64,000 nt of DNA from Fidelibacterota bacterium. GTDB lineage: Bacteria > Fidelibacterota > UBA2242 > JAFGTP01. The notes below the pieces were generated by a model, which worked only from the letters and a program-made list of their open reading frames with translations, ran no database searches and had not been told where the DNA came from. Positions 8,590-18,042 of this stretch are shown here, in pieces (positions within the stretch are counted from its first letter, which is position 1; each line of letters opens with the position of its first letter). The stretch spans positions 23,435 to 87,434 of the forward strand of contig JAFGTP010000046.1 of the NCBI GenBank assembly GCA_016934035.1, in the 5' to 3' direction. The translations under genes and the position numbers were made by a program.

Positions 8590-10038
8590 TCATCCTCTTT
8601 TAACCAATTTTCGCAGGAGCCCTAATTCTCCGGCGTTAAAAAAGTGGAAAAATTTTAAAATAAGCGGTAAGCCCAGCACAACGATGATTTTGATGATCAC
8701 ATGAGGCTGTAAAAAATAAATCAAAAATCCTGCAAGCGGAAAGATGACAAAGAGCAGTAAGAGCCGCTTGTATTCATAGTGGACCCGGAAGAGTTTTTGT
8801 GAAACAAAGAAGGACATAATCACCAGGGCCAGATTTCCGGCAATCATGGCAAAGCCGGGCCCAAGAATACCTAAAACCGGGACCAGCAGATAGTTCAGTG
8901 CAACATTGACAACAGCGGCAATGATGGTGATGATGGCCATATATTTGGTTTTTTTTTCAAAATAAAATCCGGGAATCAGGACCTGATTGATACCATAAAA
9001 AACGTATCCCATTAAAATATAAGGCACGATTTTAACACCGGACTGATAGTCCAGGCCAAGAAGGTATTTACCGCCAATATGAATATTGGCGATGTCGTTA
9101 ATAAAGGCTGTCAAAAAGACCCAGGCGCCCAGAGAAACCACTACAAAATAGGTCATAATTCGACCAAACAGGTCACGGGATTCTTCTTTCTTGCCTTCAC
9201 GGAGGAAAAAGGGTTGCCAGGCATAATAAAAACCTGTGGCAATGAGCAACATGAAAATACCCAGTTTGTAAGCTGCACTGAAAATTCCAACTTCATCCAT
9301 CCCCAGATATTGCTTCAAAATCATGCGGTTCCACATTTCCATGGCCGCCACAGCCAGACCCGAAGGAACAAAAGGAACACCAAAATGGAACAGTTGAACG
9401 GCGATTTTTCGGGAAAAGGTTAGACGGACTTTTTGGATCATAATGCCAAACAACAAGAGGGCTGTAACAAAGGAAGTAATCAAATTGCTGAAAAAGATTC
9501 CTCTGACGCCGTGTTTTAATAGGGCCACAAAATAGATATTGAGCCCCAAAGTCAGCAAGACATTGATAAACCGCACACCCATGAATACCATTGGCCTTCT
9601 TTCCTGGCGCAGAAAAGCGAAGGGTACCCGGGCAAGGCAATCGAAAAACAAAATTCCTGCTGCGTAGATGAAGAGATTGTCAAAGGCAGCGTCATCCAGG
9701 AACTTCACTGCCAAAAAGGACCTAGAGTGATAGACGAGGATGCTCAAAACAAAACTGGATAAACCAGCCATGATCATAGCTGAAGATAGAACCAGGGTTT
9801 TGTCTTTTTCGGTGTTTTCATGACTGTAATAGCGCATAAAGGCGGAATCCAGGCCGTAATTATAGACATGGTTCATGAGCGCCAGAAAGGTGAAAATCAG
9901 AGCTGCCTGTCCATATTTTTCATCGGGCATGACATTGGTGTAAACAGGCAGAAGCAGAAAGGTTACCATCCGGGTCGCAATCGTGCCAACGCCATAGACC
10001 AGAGTTTGTTTGGTGAGGGACTTTATTTGTTTAAGCAT
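8590..10038 (-). CDS. Polysaccharide flippase of the Wzx/MVF-MATE type
   Basis: A 482-residue integral membrane protein with about 14 hydrophobic segments from residue 10 to the end. The N-terminus, LTKQTLVYGVGTIATRMVTF, then FLLLPVYTNVMP, is characteristic of oligosaccharide flippases that move undecaprenyl-linked repeat units across the inner membrane. Length fits the family (about 450-500). It heads the minus-strand glycosyltransferase set (two GT4 genes downstream), with the FemAB-like gene upstream. No Wzy polymerase is recognised nearby, so the export route is incomplete in this window. Confidence 0.85.
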   Translation of the reverse strand: MLKQIKSLTKQTLVYGVGTIATRMVTFLLLPVYTNVMPDEKYGQAALIFTFLALMNHVYNYGLDSAFMRYYSHENTEKDKTLVLSSAMIMAGLSSFVLSILVYHSRSFLAVKFLDDAAFDNLFIYAAGILFFDCLARVPFAFLRQERRPMVFMGVRFINVLLTLGLNIYFVALLKHGVRGIFFSNLITSFVTALLLFGIMIQKVRLTFSRKIAVQLFHFGVPFVPSGLAVAAMEMWNRMILKQYLGMDEVGIFSAAYKLGIFMLLIATGFYYAWQPFFLREGKKEESRDLFGRIMTYFVVVSLGAWVFLTAFINDIANIHIGGKYLLGLDYQSGVKIVPYILMGYVFYGINQVLIPGFYFEKKTKYMAIITIIAAVVNVALNYLLVPVLGILGPGFAMIAGNLALVIMSFFVSQKLFRVHYEYKRLLLLFVIFPLAGFLIYFLQPHVIIKIIVVLGLPLILKFFHFFNAGELGLLRKLVKRG

Positions 10039-10162
10039 TGAATTCCTTTGTTGACCGCAAAATTTTCCTCAGGATAGTGAATAAAATATAAGTTTCTGAT
10101 TCTGTGATTGTTCTCTGGTTTATTAAATTTTGTAAAAAATAGTTCCATCCCGGTCGAAATAT

Positions 10163-11131
10163 TTAGATATCCAGTATGAATGTATCTCTAAGTACACCAC
10201 TGGAACCAAATCCTTCTTTAAATCGTCCCAGGCCGAAATTTGGTTCCATATTGACCGTAAAAATTCCAAAATCCAGGTAATGAAAGCCTTTTTCAATGGC
10301 ATCTTTAATAATATGGTAAAAGAGCAGATTCACACCGCGAAACTCCTGCATGGATTCTTTGTGGCTGATATAGAAGGCCAGTGTTACTTCGGCATTGCAA
10401 TCAAACATGACAACACCGGCAACCATTTCTGATTTTACATAGGCGCCGAAAAACCTGATTTTGTTCGGAAATAATGTTTTTAACCGGATCAGTTCTTCCA
10501 GTGTATGGGTTGGCTGGACATTATGCCGGATTTTGAGATTTTTTTTCAAAATCCGGTAAAATTCTTCATAGTCCTCGGACTGGCGAATTTCCACCCCCAG
10601 TTTTTGAGCTTTACGAAAGGCTGTCCGGTTGGTTTGTTTAAATTTTGAAACATTTTCTTCGATGGAGTTTTCCAGTCTGACAATGCTGGAGACTTCCCGT
10701 TTTTGGTATTGAAAGCCATTTTTGATGAGGGCAAAATCAATATAATTTGAGAGTCGGCGTTCGTATATTACCGGGGGCAAAGTCATCATGATCTTCTGAA
10801 ATCCGTATTCTTTTGCCATTTTGACCAGGTCCCCAACCAGGTCATGGGCCTCACGAATGGAGAGGCCTTCATTGTAGACAAACCCGCCATAACTGGCACC
10901 GCGGTGGGAGAGCAGGGTACGCTTTCCTTCATAGTGAATGTCCACGGCAGGGAAAACCGAAAAGAGTTTATTTTTGTGATAGAATTCTATTGAAAAATCC
11001 TGAAACCGGTCTTGGTTGTGGTAGGATAAAAATTTTCGGGTATGAAAAAGAGTTCCGTTGACACTTCCGTCAATAAAAGCATCCCATACATTTGCGTTTT
11101 CGGGATTAAATTTTTTATAGTTAAAAGCCAT
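10163..11131 (-). CDS. FemAB/GNAT-like acyltransferase, possible envelope-modifying enzyme
   Basis: A 322-residue protein of the double-GNAT fold seen in FemABX-like and BioF2-like transferases. Visible cues are an early GSVNGTLFHTRKFLSYH segment, SHRGASYGGFVYNEG at about 76-90, the QTNRTAFRKAQKLGVEI segment at about 163-180, and a C-terminal half with VAGVVMFDCNAEVTLAFYIS and LLFYHIIKDAIEKGFHYLDFG. In cell-envelope clusters such proteins transfer aminoacyl or acyl groups to sugars or peptidoglycan. It lies 124 bases upstream of the flippase on the same strand. Its acceptor is not identifiable. Confidence 0.65.
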   Translation of the reverse strand: MAFNYKKFNPENANVWDAFIDGSVNGTLFHTRKFLSYHNQDRFQDFSIEFYHKNKLFSVFPAVDIHYEGKRTLLSHRGASYGGFVYNEGLSIREAHDLVGDLVKMAKEYGFQKIMMTLPPVIYERRLSNYIDFALIKNGFQYQKREVSSIVRLENSIEENVSKFKQTNRTAFRKAQKLGVEIRQSEDYEEFYRILKKNLKIRHNVQPTHTLEELIRLKTLFPNKIRFFGAYVKSEMVAGVVMFDCNAEVTLAFYISHKESMQEFRGVNLLFYHIIKDAIEKGFHYLDFGIFTVNMEPNFGLGRFKEGFGSSGVLRDTFILDI

Positions 11132-11218
11132 TAATCTCCTCTATTTCATTGATAATAATTTAATGGCCGTTACCGGGGAAACAAAGGGAAAAGTTGAGAT
11201 AAGAAAGGCGTGTGAGCT

Positions 11219-12472
11219 TTAGATTTCCGGTTTTGGGTCATCCAAGATTTTGAGTTCCAGAATGGACCTTTCATTGGCTTTGGTGACAACAAATTTTTTA
11301 TTTCCATAAACCAGGGATTCGCCTTTTTTGGGAATGCGTCCATAGTGTTCCAGAAAAAAACCACCGATGGTATTGTACTCTCCTTCGGGTAAATTGAGTC
11401 CGGTCCTTTCGTTGAATTCATCGATTTCAAGGTTTGATTTGACATAGGTTTCATTGCTTTTTTCCAGAATTGGTTGATCGGAAAAAGCATCATACTCATC
11501 TTCAATTTCACCCACCACTTCTTCTAAAATATCTTCGATGGTGACAATGCCTTGGGCTCCGCCGTATTCATCCACCACAATGGCCATGTTTTTCCGGCTT
11601 TTTTGCAGCTCCTCCAGCAGATCGGCTGCTTTCATGCTGGGAGGAATAAACAGCGCCGGGCGCACAAAGGGGGCAATTTTTTGATCGCTATCCAGTCCAA
11701 GAATGTCAAAGGTATTGATTATGCCGATGACCTTATCAACGCGTTTGGCGTAGACCGGCAGACGACGGTGTTTGGACAGTTTGACAATGTTAGCGGTCTC
11801 TGCCACCGTGGCTTTGGATTCGACGCCGGTGACATTGATCAAAGGTACCATCACTTCCTTGACGCTAATTTCATTAAAATCCAGGACTTTACTGATCATT
11901 GTCTGCTCTCCCGGTTTAACATCGCTATGGTCATATTTCATGTTCATGATCAGACGCAGTTCTTCCCTGGAAACGAAAGAGTTTTCGGCAGTATTATTGG
12001 TTCCACCGGAAATAAGGGTGGTCATGAGTTTTGAAATCGTTGAAAACACCCAGACTATCGGGTAGAAAATGATGTAAAACACCAACAATCCATAGATGCT
12101 TTTGGCGGTGATTTCATCGGAAAGCTGTTGAAACACAGATTTAGGGACAATTTCTGAAAATATCCAATTGATAGAGGTTATGACAATTACAGAGAGGGGA
12201 ATTCCCGAAGGCCCAAAAAGAGAAAAGAACAGTCCGGCTGACACCGTTGTACTGGTAATGGTGGCGATGTTGGTGCCCAGCAGGGTTGTGCCGAGCAGTC
12301 TTTCGGGGTTTTCCAGTAATTTTAAAATGAGTTTGGCTGAGGGCTTGCCTTTTCTGGCCTCTTCTTTCAGACGCAACCGGTCCAGTGAAATGATGGCAAT
12401 TTCATTTCCGGAAAAAAAGGCCTCTAAAATCACGCAACATAAGATAATTACTATTTCAACTGGAAGGGTCAT
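11219..12472 (-). CDS. CNNM/CorC-HlyC family membrane protein, second of a tandem pair
   Basis: 417 residues in the order DUF21/CNNM transmembrane domain (about 1-190, with [18 protein letters not shown] at 17-34), two CBS motifs (about 205-330, including [17 protein letters not shown] and [20 protein letters not shown]) and a C-terminal CorC_HlyC domain (about 345-417, [18 protein letters not shown]). Family members are linked to Mg2+ or Co2+ efflux and homeostasis. The GTG/ATG region overlaps the 3' end of the upstream paralogue by four bases (ATGA type). Length is identical to the paralogue. Confidence 0.88.
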   Translation of the reverse strand: MTLPVEIVIILCCVILEAFFSGNEIAIISLDRLRLKEEARKGKPSAKLILKLLENPERLLGTTLLGTNIATITSTTVSAGLFFSLFGPSGIPLSVIVITSINWIFSEIVPKSVFQQLSDEITAKSIYGLLVFYIIFYPIVWVFSTISKLMTTLISGGTNNTAENSFVSREELRLIMNMKYDHSDVKPGEQTMISKVLDFNEISVKEVMVPLINVTGVESKATVAETANIVKLSKHRRLPVYAKRVDKVIGIINTFDILGLDSDQKIAPFVRPALFIPPSMKAADLLEELQKSRKNMAIVVDEYGGAQGIVTIEDILEEVVGEIEDEYDAFSDQPILEKSNETYVKSNLEIDEFNERTGLNLPEGEYNTIGGFFLEHYGRIPKKGESLVYGNKKFVVTKANERSILELKILDDPKPEI

Positions 12473-13722
12473 TTTTTTATTTTCAATCTCAGTTTAAGGA
12501 TTTTATTTGAGCGTATTGTTTCGATCTGGAACTGGATATTCTGGTAGGTGATGATGGATTTTTCATCCGGCAATTTTCCAAATAAAGTAAAGACAAAACC
12601 GCCAATGGTTTCCATACCTTCATTCTCCAGTCTGGTCTGAAATACTTCGTTAAATTCTTCTAACAACATTTCACCGGAAACCGTGAAAATGTTTTCTGAT
12701 ATTTTCTGGTAATGCTTGTCAATGTTATCATACTCGTCATAGATCTCTCCGAAGATTTTTTCCAGCAAATCCTCGATGGTGACAATACCGGTGACGCCGC
12801 CGTATTCATCGAGTGTGATGGCGACTGAAATTTTGTTGGACTTCAGGTTTTTAAACAATTCGTCGGCACGCAGGTTTTCAGGGACGAAATAGGGCTCTCT
12901 CAAAATTCCGGCCAGGGTCTCTTCTGAGTTGGCGATTTCTTTGTCGCTGAGGCCGATCAGATCAGTGGTCAAGATCATGCCTTTGATATTATCCAGATCG
13001 CCCTGATAGATGGGCACATTGGAATGATGGACTTTTTTAACGCTGTCAATGATTTCGGATACGGTCAGTGTATCGGGCAGAGCAAAAATATTGGACCGGG
13101 GTGTCATGATATCGGTGAGCAAGGTGTCTCCGAAATCAAAGATATTGTTGATATATTTTTTGGCCGAGCTGTTGATCTGGCCGCCCATTTCACTTTCACT
13201 GACCAGTTCCTTAACCACATCTTCGGTCAATATATTGGACTGCCGGGACTTTTTGCGAACAAAGAGATTGACAATTACATCGGATATGTTTTTGATAAAC
13301 CACTGGACCGGCGTGATGATTTTTTGAAAATATGTCAGCGGTGAGGCAACAAAAGAAGAAAATTGAATATTGTTTCTCAGAGCGATGGTTTTGGGGGTGA
13401 TTTCTCCAAAAAGCAACAGGACAGGAAGAACAATGGCGATATTGATCCAGGGTGTTTCTTTGTCAAACAGGTGGATGATGAGGCCAGCAGTAATGGTCGA
13501 GATTGAGATATTGACAAATTCATTGCCCAAAAGGATGGTGATGATCAGTTTCCGGGGTTTATCGAGAAGGTTTTTGATCAGTTTGCCTTTTTTCTCATTG
13601 GAGGTCAGCAATAATTCTTTTTGATAATCGCTCAGTGAAAATAAGGCGGTCTCAGAGCCGGAGAAGAAACCCGACAAGAGCAATAATAGAAACAACAGTA
13701 TAAAATAAATGGTAAGATCCAT
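12469..13722 (-). CDS. CNNM/CorC-HlyC family membrane protein, first of a tandem pair
   Basis: 417 residues with the same architecture as its downstream neighbour. A DUF21 domain starts with SGFFSGSETALFSLSDYQ at about 17-34, followed by paired CBS motifs (DIMTPRSNIFALPDTL, then SVAITLDEYGGVTGIVTIED) and a CorC_HlyC module with TIGGFVFTLFGKLPDEKS. Sequence divergence between the two copies is considerable, so this is an old duplication rather than a recent one. The gene follows the CXXC membrane protein (13729-14268) by six bases and is cotranscribed with the second copy. Confidence 0.88.
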   Translation of the reverse strand: MDLTIYFILLFLLLLLSGFFSGSETALFSLSDYQKELLLTSNEKKGKLIKNLLDKPRKLIITILLGNEFVNISISTITAGLIIHLFDKETPWINIAIVLPVLLLFGEITPKTIALRNNIQFSSFVASPLTYFQKIITPVQWFIKNISDVIVNLFVRKKSRQSNILTEDVVKELVSESEMGGQINSSAKKYINNIFDFGDTLLTDIMTPRSNIFALPDTLTVSEIIDSVKKVHHSNVPIYQGDLDNIKGMILTTDLIGLSDKEIANSEETLAGILREPYFVPENLRADELFKNLKSNKISVAITLDEYGGVTGIVTIEDLLEKIFGEIYDEYDNIDKHYQKISENIFTVSGEMLLEEFNEVFQTRLENEGMETIGGFVFTLFGKLPDEKSIITYQNIQFQIETIRSNKILKLRLKIKK

Positions 13723-13728
13723 GGCAAA

Positions 13729-14268
13729 CTAACGAAGTTTTATTTTCCCCGATTCGATATTGACCCAAAGGTAGAAAAAGAATACCGGCGCAATAAGAAA
13801 GGATGAAAATAAAAATAAAATCGAGAAACTGGAAACAATGCCCTTGAAATAAAACAGGATCAGTTGGATCAGGGGAACGGAAATAGAGTAAACCATCGAC
13901 AGATTGAAAAGCGCCAGTGAATAGACAATACTGATATAGAGTAAATAACCGGCTACTGTTATTTGCCAGTAGCGTTTCACAGTCGAATCGTTTTCTGACG
14001 GGATTTTCTGGACAATTTTTGGTGCTTTTTCAAAGTGGTGTTTGCAGTAAAAAATTTTTACATGCTTTAATACGCCGGGCTTAAATTCCCAGAGGGATTT
14101 TTTTACAGCTGTGTTGGCTCTGCCGCAAACTGCGCAGGGTTTTTTGTGTAAATGAGGTTTGAGTATTTTATAGGTTCCGACGCTCAAAACCAACTGTACA
14201 AACAGGATCGGCAGGATGATATTCAGGGAGTCGGCTTTAAAAATATTTTCAAAAACTCTTTTGAACAT
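13729..14268 (-). CDS. Membrane protein with a CXXC pair, function unknown
   Basis: 179 residues with a first hydrophobic segment at about 17-35, then a soluble loop with KPCAVCGRANTAVKK (CXXC at about 44-47) and a downstream FYCKHHFEKAP. The cysteine and histidine residues together could bind a metal ion. Three further hydrophobic segments run from about 103 to 172. I do not recognise the family. It is the first gene of the operon with the two CorC-like genes, six bases upstream of the first, so a role near metal or membrane homeostasis is only a neighbourhood guess. Confidence 0.6.
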   Translation of the reverse strand: MFKRVFENIFKADSLNIILPILFVQLVLSVGTYKILKPHLHKKPCAVCGRANTAVKKSLWEFKPGVLKHVKIFYCKHHFEKAPKIVQKIPSENDSTVKRYWQITVAGYLLYISIVYSLALFNLSMVYSISVPLIQLILFYFKGIVSSFSILFLFSSFLIAPVFFFYLWVNIESGKIKLR

Positions 14269-14407
14269 TTTACTCTCTTTTTTTTATGAAGATATCGACA
14301 TCATGCATAATTAACGTAATTTAACCGTCATTAACAAGACAGGATTCCTATTTTATCATTTGTTCAGGTTTATTACAACTGTCTGTGTGGTCCTGAACAG
14401 CGGTTTA

Positions 14408-16069
14408 TTATTTTGGGCAACCCTGCTGAAAGGCGCTGCCGCCCAGAAATTCCCGGATCAGAGAGGTGTCGGGAATATGTTCACCGTCGATTGGCAGAAA
14501 AAAGGAGAGAATATCTAATAATCGTTCGGCTTCAGGATAACTGGGATGTTCAAAAGGTACTTGCATGAGGACTTTTTCTGCGTCGTTTTTCAGTGCATTC
14601 ATTTCGTAAACAAGGGCGGAATTGAACATGATATCGGAAAATTGCTGAAATTTGAAGATGTATTTTTTTTCTCCTTCCACGACTTTTTTCCACATGGCGA
14701 TTGTATCGGCGGCAGAATAACCCCGGTATTTAAAATCTCTGACGATGCGTCTCAGCAGGCGCATATCATGGGTCGCAATTCTGTTCTTTTCGTCAAAATT
14801 TAAATGGGTCAAAGCACTGATATAAATTTTAAACTTAAGATTATCATCAATTTCCTGGGTCAGGCCCGGATTTATTCCATGAATGCCTTCAAAAAGGAGA
14901 ATCGTTTTTTTGTCCACTTTGAGTTTGCGGCCACTGTCTTCTTTTTTACCGGTCAGAAAATTGTAGCGCGGCATGGCTATTTCATGGCCGTTGAGCAGTA
15001 ATTTCAGGTGTTGGTTCAGCAGTTTCAGATCGATGGCTTCCAGAACTTCAAAATCCAGATTTTCTCCCTGTTCGCGTTTGAGTTCATCACGGTCTTTAAA
15101 ATAGTCGTCTAGAGAAAGGGTGAGGGCGTTTAATCCCAGTACTTTCAGTTGAATCGCCAGTTTATTGGCAAAAGTTGTTTTGCCTGATGAGGAGGGCCCT
15201 GCAATAAACACCAGGCGCTTGCCGGTTTCCTTGATCTGGTCTGCAATATAGGACATCTTTTTATCCTGCAGGGATTCGGAAATTTTTATCACCTCGGGGA
15301 TGGTATGGTTGACAATATGCTCGTTGATATCGCTGATGTTGACCAATTTTAAAATTTCACCCCAGCGTACAAATTCCTGAAAAACTTCATAGAGCTTTTC
15401 CTGGTTGGCAAATTCCTGGAGATGATGCAAGTCTCCCTCAACAGGGCAGCGAAGAATAAATCCATCAGAATAGGGCATGATATCAAAGACCTTGATGAGG
15501 TTGGTATTTGGGGCCAGAGGCGCCTGTTCCCAATATTTGGATCCTTCCAATTCATAGAGTATTAAAAAATTTTGTGAACAATACTGCAACATTTTGGTGG
15601 TATCCAGCCGGTCAACGGATTTGAAATAATTGATGGCAGCAATTTTTTCATAAAGTACCGGTTCGATGGGCAGGGCGCTTTCAATACATTGTTGGAATTC
15701 TTCTTTTAACTGGGAAACCAATTCATCGGTGATTTTATGGTTCAGAAATTTACAATAGACGCCGTCGGCCATGCTGTGCAAAACAGTGAGGTGTAAATCA
15801 TGAAATTTACGGTTGCAAATATGTGAGAGGATGAGTACCGCTGTGTTGAGATAAGTCCTTTTGGAAGATTCGTGAAATTCGGGAAAAGTATTGATGATAG
15901 AATCTTCTCGAATAATATCATTCAGTGAACACAATTTATGGTTTTTGACAACCACGAAAGGAAGATACTCATCGTCCTTCAGGTTTTTTTTTAAGATGGT
16001 ATAAATTTTTTCTTTTGGTTTTTCAAAGATCACATTTTTATTATTCAGGGTAATTTTTAATCTGCTCAT
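14408..16069 (-). CDS. TGS/ThrRS-editing-like domain fused to uridine kinase-like P-loop kinase
   Basis: 553 residues. The N-terminal ~65 residues resemble a TGS domain. Residues about 75-130 carry SHICNRKFHDLHLTVLHSMADG, like the histidine-rich second additional domain of threonyl- and alanyl-tRNA synthetases. From about 285 a phosphoribulokinase/uridine kinase domain follows, with Walker A GPSSSGKTT at 291-299, LDDYFKDRDE, and ILLFEGIHGINP. This fusion is a known, poorly characterised nucleoside kinase family in many bacteria. It differs from the single-domain udk at 32087-32719, which presumably covers ordinary uridine salvage. The substrate is unproven. Confidence 0.8.
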   Translation of the reverse strand: MSRLKITLNNKNVIFEKPKEKIYTILKKNLKDDEYLPFVVVKNHKLCSLNDIIREDSIINTFPEFHESSKRTYLNTAVLILSHICNRKFHDLHLTVLHSMADGVYCKFLNHKITDELVSQLKEEFQQCIESALPIEPVLYEKIAAINYFKSVDRLDTTKMLQYCSQNFLILYELEGSKYWEQAPLAPNTNLIKVFDIMPYSDGFILRCPVEGDLHHLQEFANQEKLYEVFQEFVRWGEILKLVNISDINEHIVNHTIPEVIKISESLQDKKMSYIADQIKETGKRLVFIAGPSSSGKTTFANKLAIQLKVLGLNALTLSLDDYFKDRDELKREQGENLDFEVLEAIDLKLLNQHLKLLLNGHEIAMPRYNFLTGKKEDSGRKLKVDKKTILLFEGIHGINPGLTQEIDDNLKFKIYISALTHLNFDEKNRIATHDMRLLRRIVRDFKYRGYSAADTIAMWKKVVEGEKKYIFKFQQFSDIMFNSALVYEMNALKNDAEKVLMQVPFEHPSYPEAERLLDILSFFLPIDGEHIPDTSLIREFLGGSAFQQGCPK

Positions 16070-16103
16070 GAGTTACCGCCTTTTTTAATGATTTGTAAAA
16101 TTT

Positions 16104-16757
16104 TTATACCAGGGGTACAAACCGGACTGGTAAAATAGGTTTGGTCCTGACTTTATTGTTTTCCTTTGTAATCAGCAACAGTTCTTGGTGATCAAAATAT
16201 TTGCCAACCGGGATAATCATTTTTCCCCGGTCCGCCAGTTGATTGATCAGTTTTTTGGGAATATCCCGGCTGCCGGCCGTCACCAGAATTCTGTCAAAAG
16301 GGGCCTGTTCTTTTAAACCGCTCCGTCCGTTTTGATTGAAAATTTCAAAATTTTCAATATGCGCCTGTTGTAAATTTTTTTGGGCCAGAGCAACTAATTC
16401 GGGGATAACTTCGATGGAAAAAACTTTGCAGGCTAATTTTGCCAGGATGGCTGTCTGGTAACCGCAGCCGGACCCGATTTCCAGTACTTTTGAATCCTGG
16501 CTGACCTCTAATTTCTCAGTCATAAAAGCCACAATATAGGGTTGTGAAATGGTCTGAGAAAAACCGATGGGCACCGGTTGGTCAGCATAGGCAACAGCAT
16601 GTGCTTTGGCGGGCACAAAGATTTTTCGATCCACCTCCAGAAAAGCCTGGATAACGGATTCGGATTGGACTCCTCGTGATATTATTTGCTTTTCCACCAT
16701 TTCCTGAACAGATTCCGGGTATCGGTGAAGGTTTGATAATAATTGATCGATATCCAT
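16104..16757 (-). CDS. pcm: Protein-L-isoaspartate O-methyltransferase
   Basis: 217 residues, the usual length. The enzyme methylates isoaspartyl residues in aged proteins using S-adenosylmethionine. Visible are the N-terminal helix pattern with VDRKIFVP, the family block IGFSQTISQPYIVAFMTE at about 68-85, the SAM-binding motif VLEIGSGCGYQTAIL at about 95-109, VFSIEVIPELVALAQKNL, and RILVTAGSRDIP at about 156-167. It ends five bases ahead of nothing else in the operon except a 34-base gap to the kinase gene, and starts five bases after glgC stops. Confidence 0.92.
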   Translation of the reverse strand: MDIDQLLSNLHRYPESVQEMVEKQIISRGVQSESVIQAFLEVDRKIFVPAKAHAVAYADQPVPIGFSQTISQPYIVAFMTEKLEVSQDSKVLEIGSGCGYQTAILAKLACKVFSIEVIPELVALAQKNLQQAHIENFEIFNQNGRSGLKEQAPFDRILVTAGSRDIPKKLINQLADRGKMIIPVGKYFDHQELLLITKENNKVRTKPILPVRFVPLV

Positions 16758-16761
16758 TTAC

Positions 16762-18009
16762 TTAAATTATTGTATCATCGGGTATCACAGTATGTTTTGG
16801 AATGACAACAATGCCCTCTTTGATGTAATAGGAATCTTCTTCAGCATCCTGAATTTTCCTTTTGTTGATTATTTTGACATTGTTCCCGATGCGAACATTT
16901 TTATCGATGATGGCGTAGTCAATGATACAGTTTTCACCAAGACCCAGGGGAATACTTTCTTTTTCTTCGTTTTTTTCATAATAGTCATATCCCATAATAA
17001 TTGAATTGGAAATCTTGGTGTTTTTTCCGATCCGGCTCCTCAATCCAATAACAGCATGTTTAATTTCAGCATTATTGATATAACTTCCGTCTGAAATCAG
17101 GGCCCGGTCAATATGGCTGTTTTTGATTTTTGAACCCGGTAGAAATCTTGGACGGGTATAAAAGGGTAATTTTTCATCATAAAAGTTAAAAGGAGGGTTG
17201 ACATTGGCCAGTTCCAGATTGGCGGTAAAAAAGGACTCAATGGTACCAATATCTTTCCAGTATCCGTTGAATTCATAGGCATAGACTTCATGGTCTTCCA
17301 GGATTTCGGGGATAATGTGTTTACCGAAATCCTCCTTTTGAATGGAGTAGAGGTTTTGCAGTAATTTTTCGGTATTGTAAAAATAAATACCCATGGAGGC
17401 CAGGAAGGGTGTCTTTTCCGGTAGTCCCGGAGACATGATTTCCGGCAGCATGGCTTCTTTGGGTTTTTCGATAAATTTAATAATTTTTCCCTTACTGTTG
17501 ACTTTCAGAATACCAAAACCCGTAGCCTCTTTGGCGGAAACCGGTTTGACACAGATGGTGACGTCTGCTTTTTTTTCAATATGGTAGTCTGCCAGCTGCC
17601 GGTAGTCCATTCTGTACAGGTGGTCTCCGGAAAGAATCAGTGTATATTCGGTATTGGCATTGGAAATAAAATGAGAGTTTTGACGGACGGCATCAGCAGT
17701 GCCCTGGTACCAGTCTTTATTGGCGTTGGTTTGCTGGGCTGCCAGGATATCGACAAAACCTTTTGAAAAGGGTCCGAATTGGTAAGTGTCATTGACATGT
17801 CGATGTAATGAATGATTGTTGAATTGTGTCAGGAGATAGTTTTTTCGAATTCCGCTATTGAGAGAATTGCTGATGGGAATGTCGATCAGCCTGAATTTTC
17901 CTGCAATCGGGACAGCAGGTTTTGCCCTGTAACGGGTCAGAGGATAAAGCCTTGTTCCTTTTCCACCACCTAATATAACACTGAGTACATCATCCATTTT
18001 AAAATTCAT
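16762..18009 (-). CDS. glgC: Glucose-1-phosphate adenylyltransferase
   Basis: Makes ADP-glucose from ATP and glucose-1-phosphate, the committed step of bacterial glycogen synthesis. 415 residues: nucleotidyltransferase domain with GGGKGTRLYPLTRYRAKPAV at about 14-33 and FRLIDIPISNSLNSGI, YQGTADAVRQN at about 102-112, LSGDHLYRMDY at about 127-137, then the C-terminal left-handed beta-helix from about 290 with IDRALISDGSYI and GLGENCIIDYAIID. These are GlgC hallmarks rather than those of GlmU or RfbA. No glycogen synthase gene is in the window. The start has AAGGAA a few bases upstream. Confidence 0.93.
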   Translation of the reverse strand: MNFKMDDVLSVILGGGKGTRLYPLTRYRAKPAVPIAGKFRLIDIPISNSLNSGIRKNYLLTQFNNHSLHRHVNDTYQFGPFSKGFVDILAAQQTNANKDWYQGTADAVRQNSHFISNANTEYTLILSGDHLYRMDYRQLADYHIEKKADVTICVKPVSAKEATGFGILKVNSKGKIIKFIEKPKEAMLPEIMSPGLPEKTPFLASMGIYFYNTEKLLQNLYSIQKEDFGKHIIPEILEDHEVYAYEFNGYWKDIGTIESFFTANLELANVNPPFNFYDEKLPFYTRPRFLPGSKIKNSHIDRALISDGSYINNAEIKHAVIGLRSRIGKNTKISNSIIMGYDYYEKNEEKESIPLGLGENCIIDYAIIDKNVRIGNNVKIINKRKIQDAEEDSYYIKEGIVVIPKHTVIPDDTII

Positions 18010-18042
18010 AGCAGTTCCTTTTCTAATAGGTATTGTTCATTT

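Noticed and set aside
14363..14399. GTTCAGG/CCTGAAC inverted repeat between the CXXC protein and kinase genes
   Set aside because: The loop is 23 bases and no T run follows; too weak to call a terminator.
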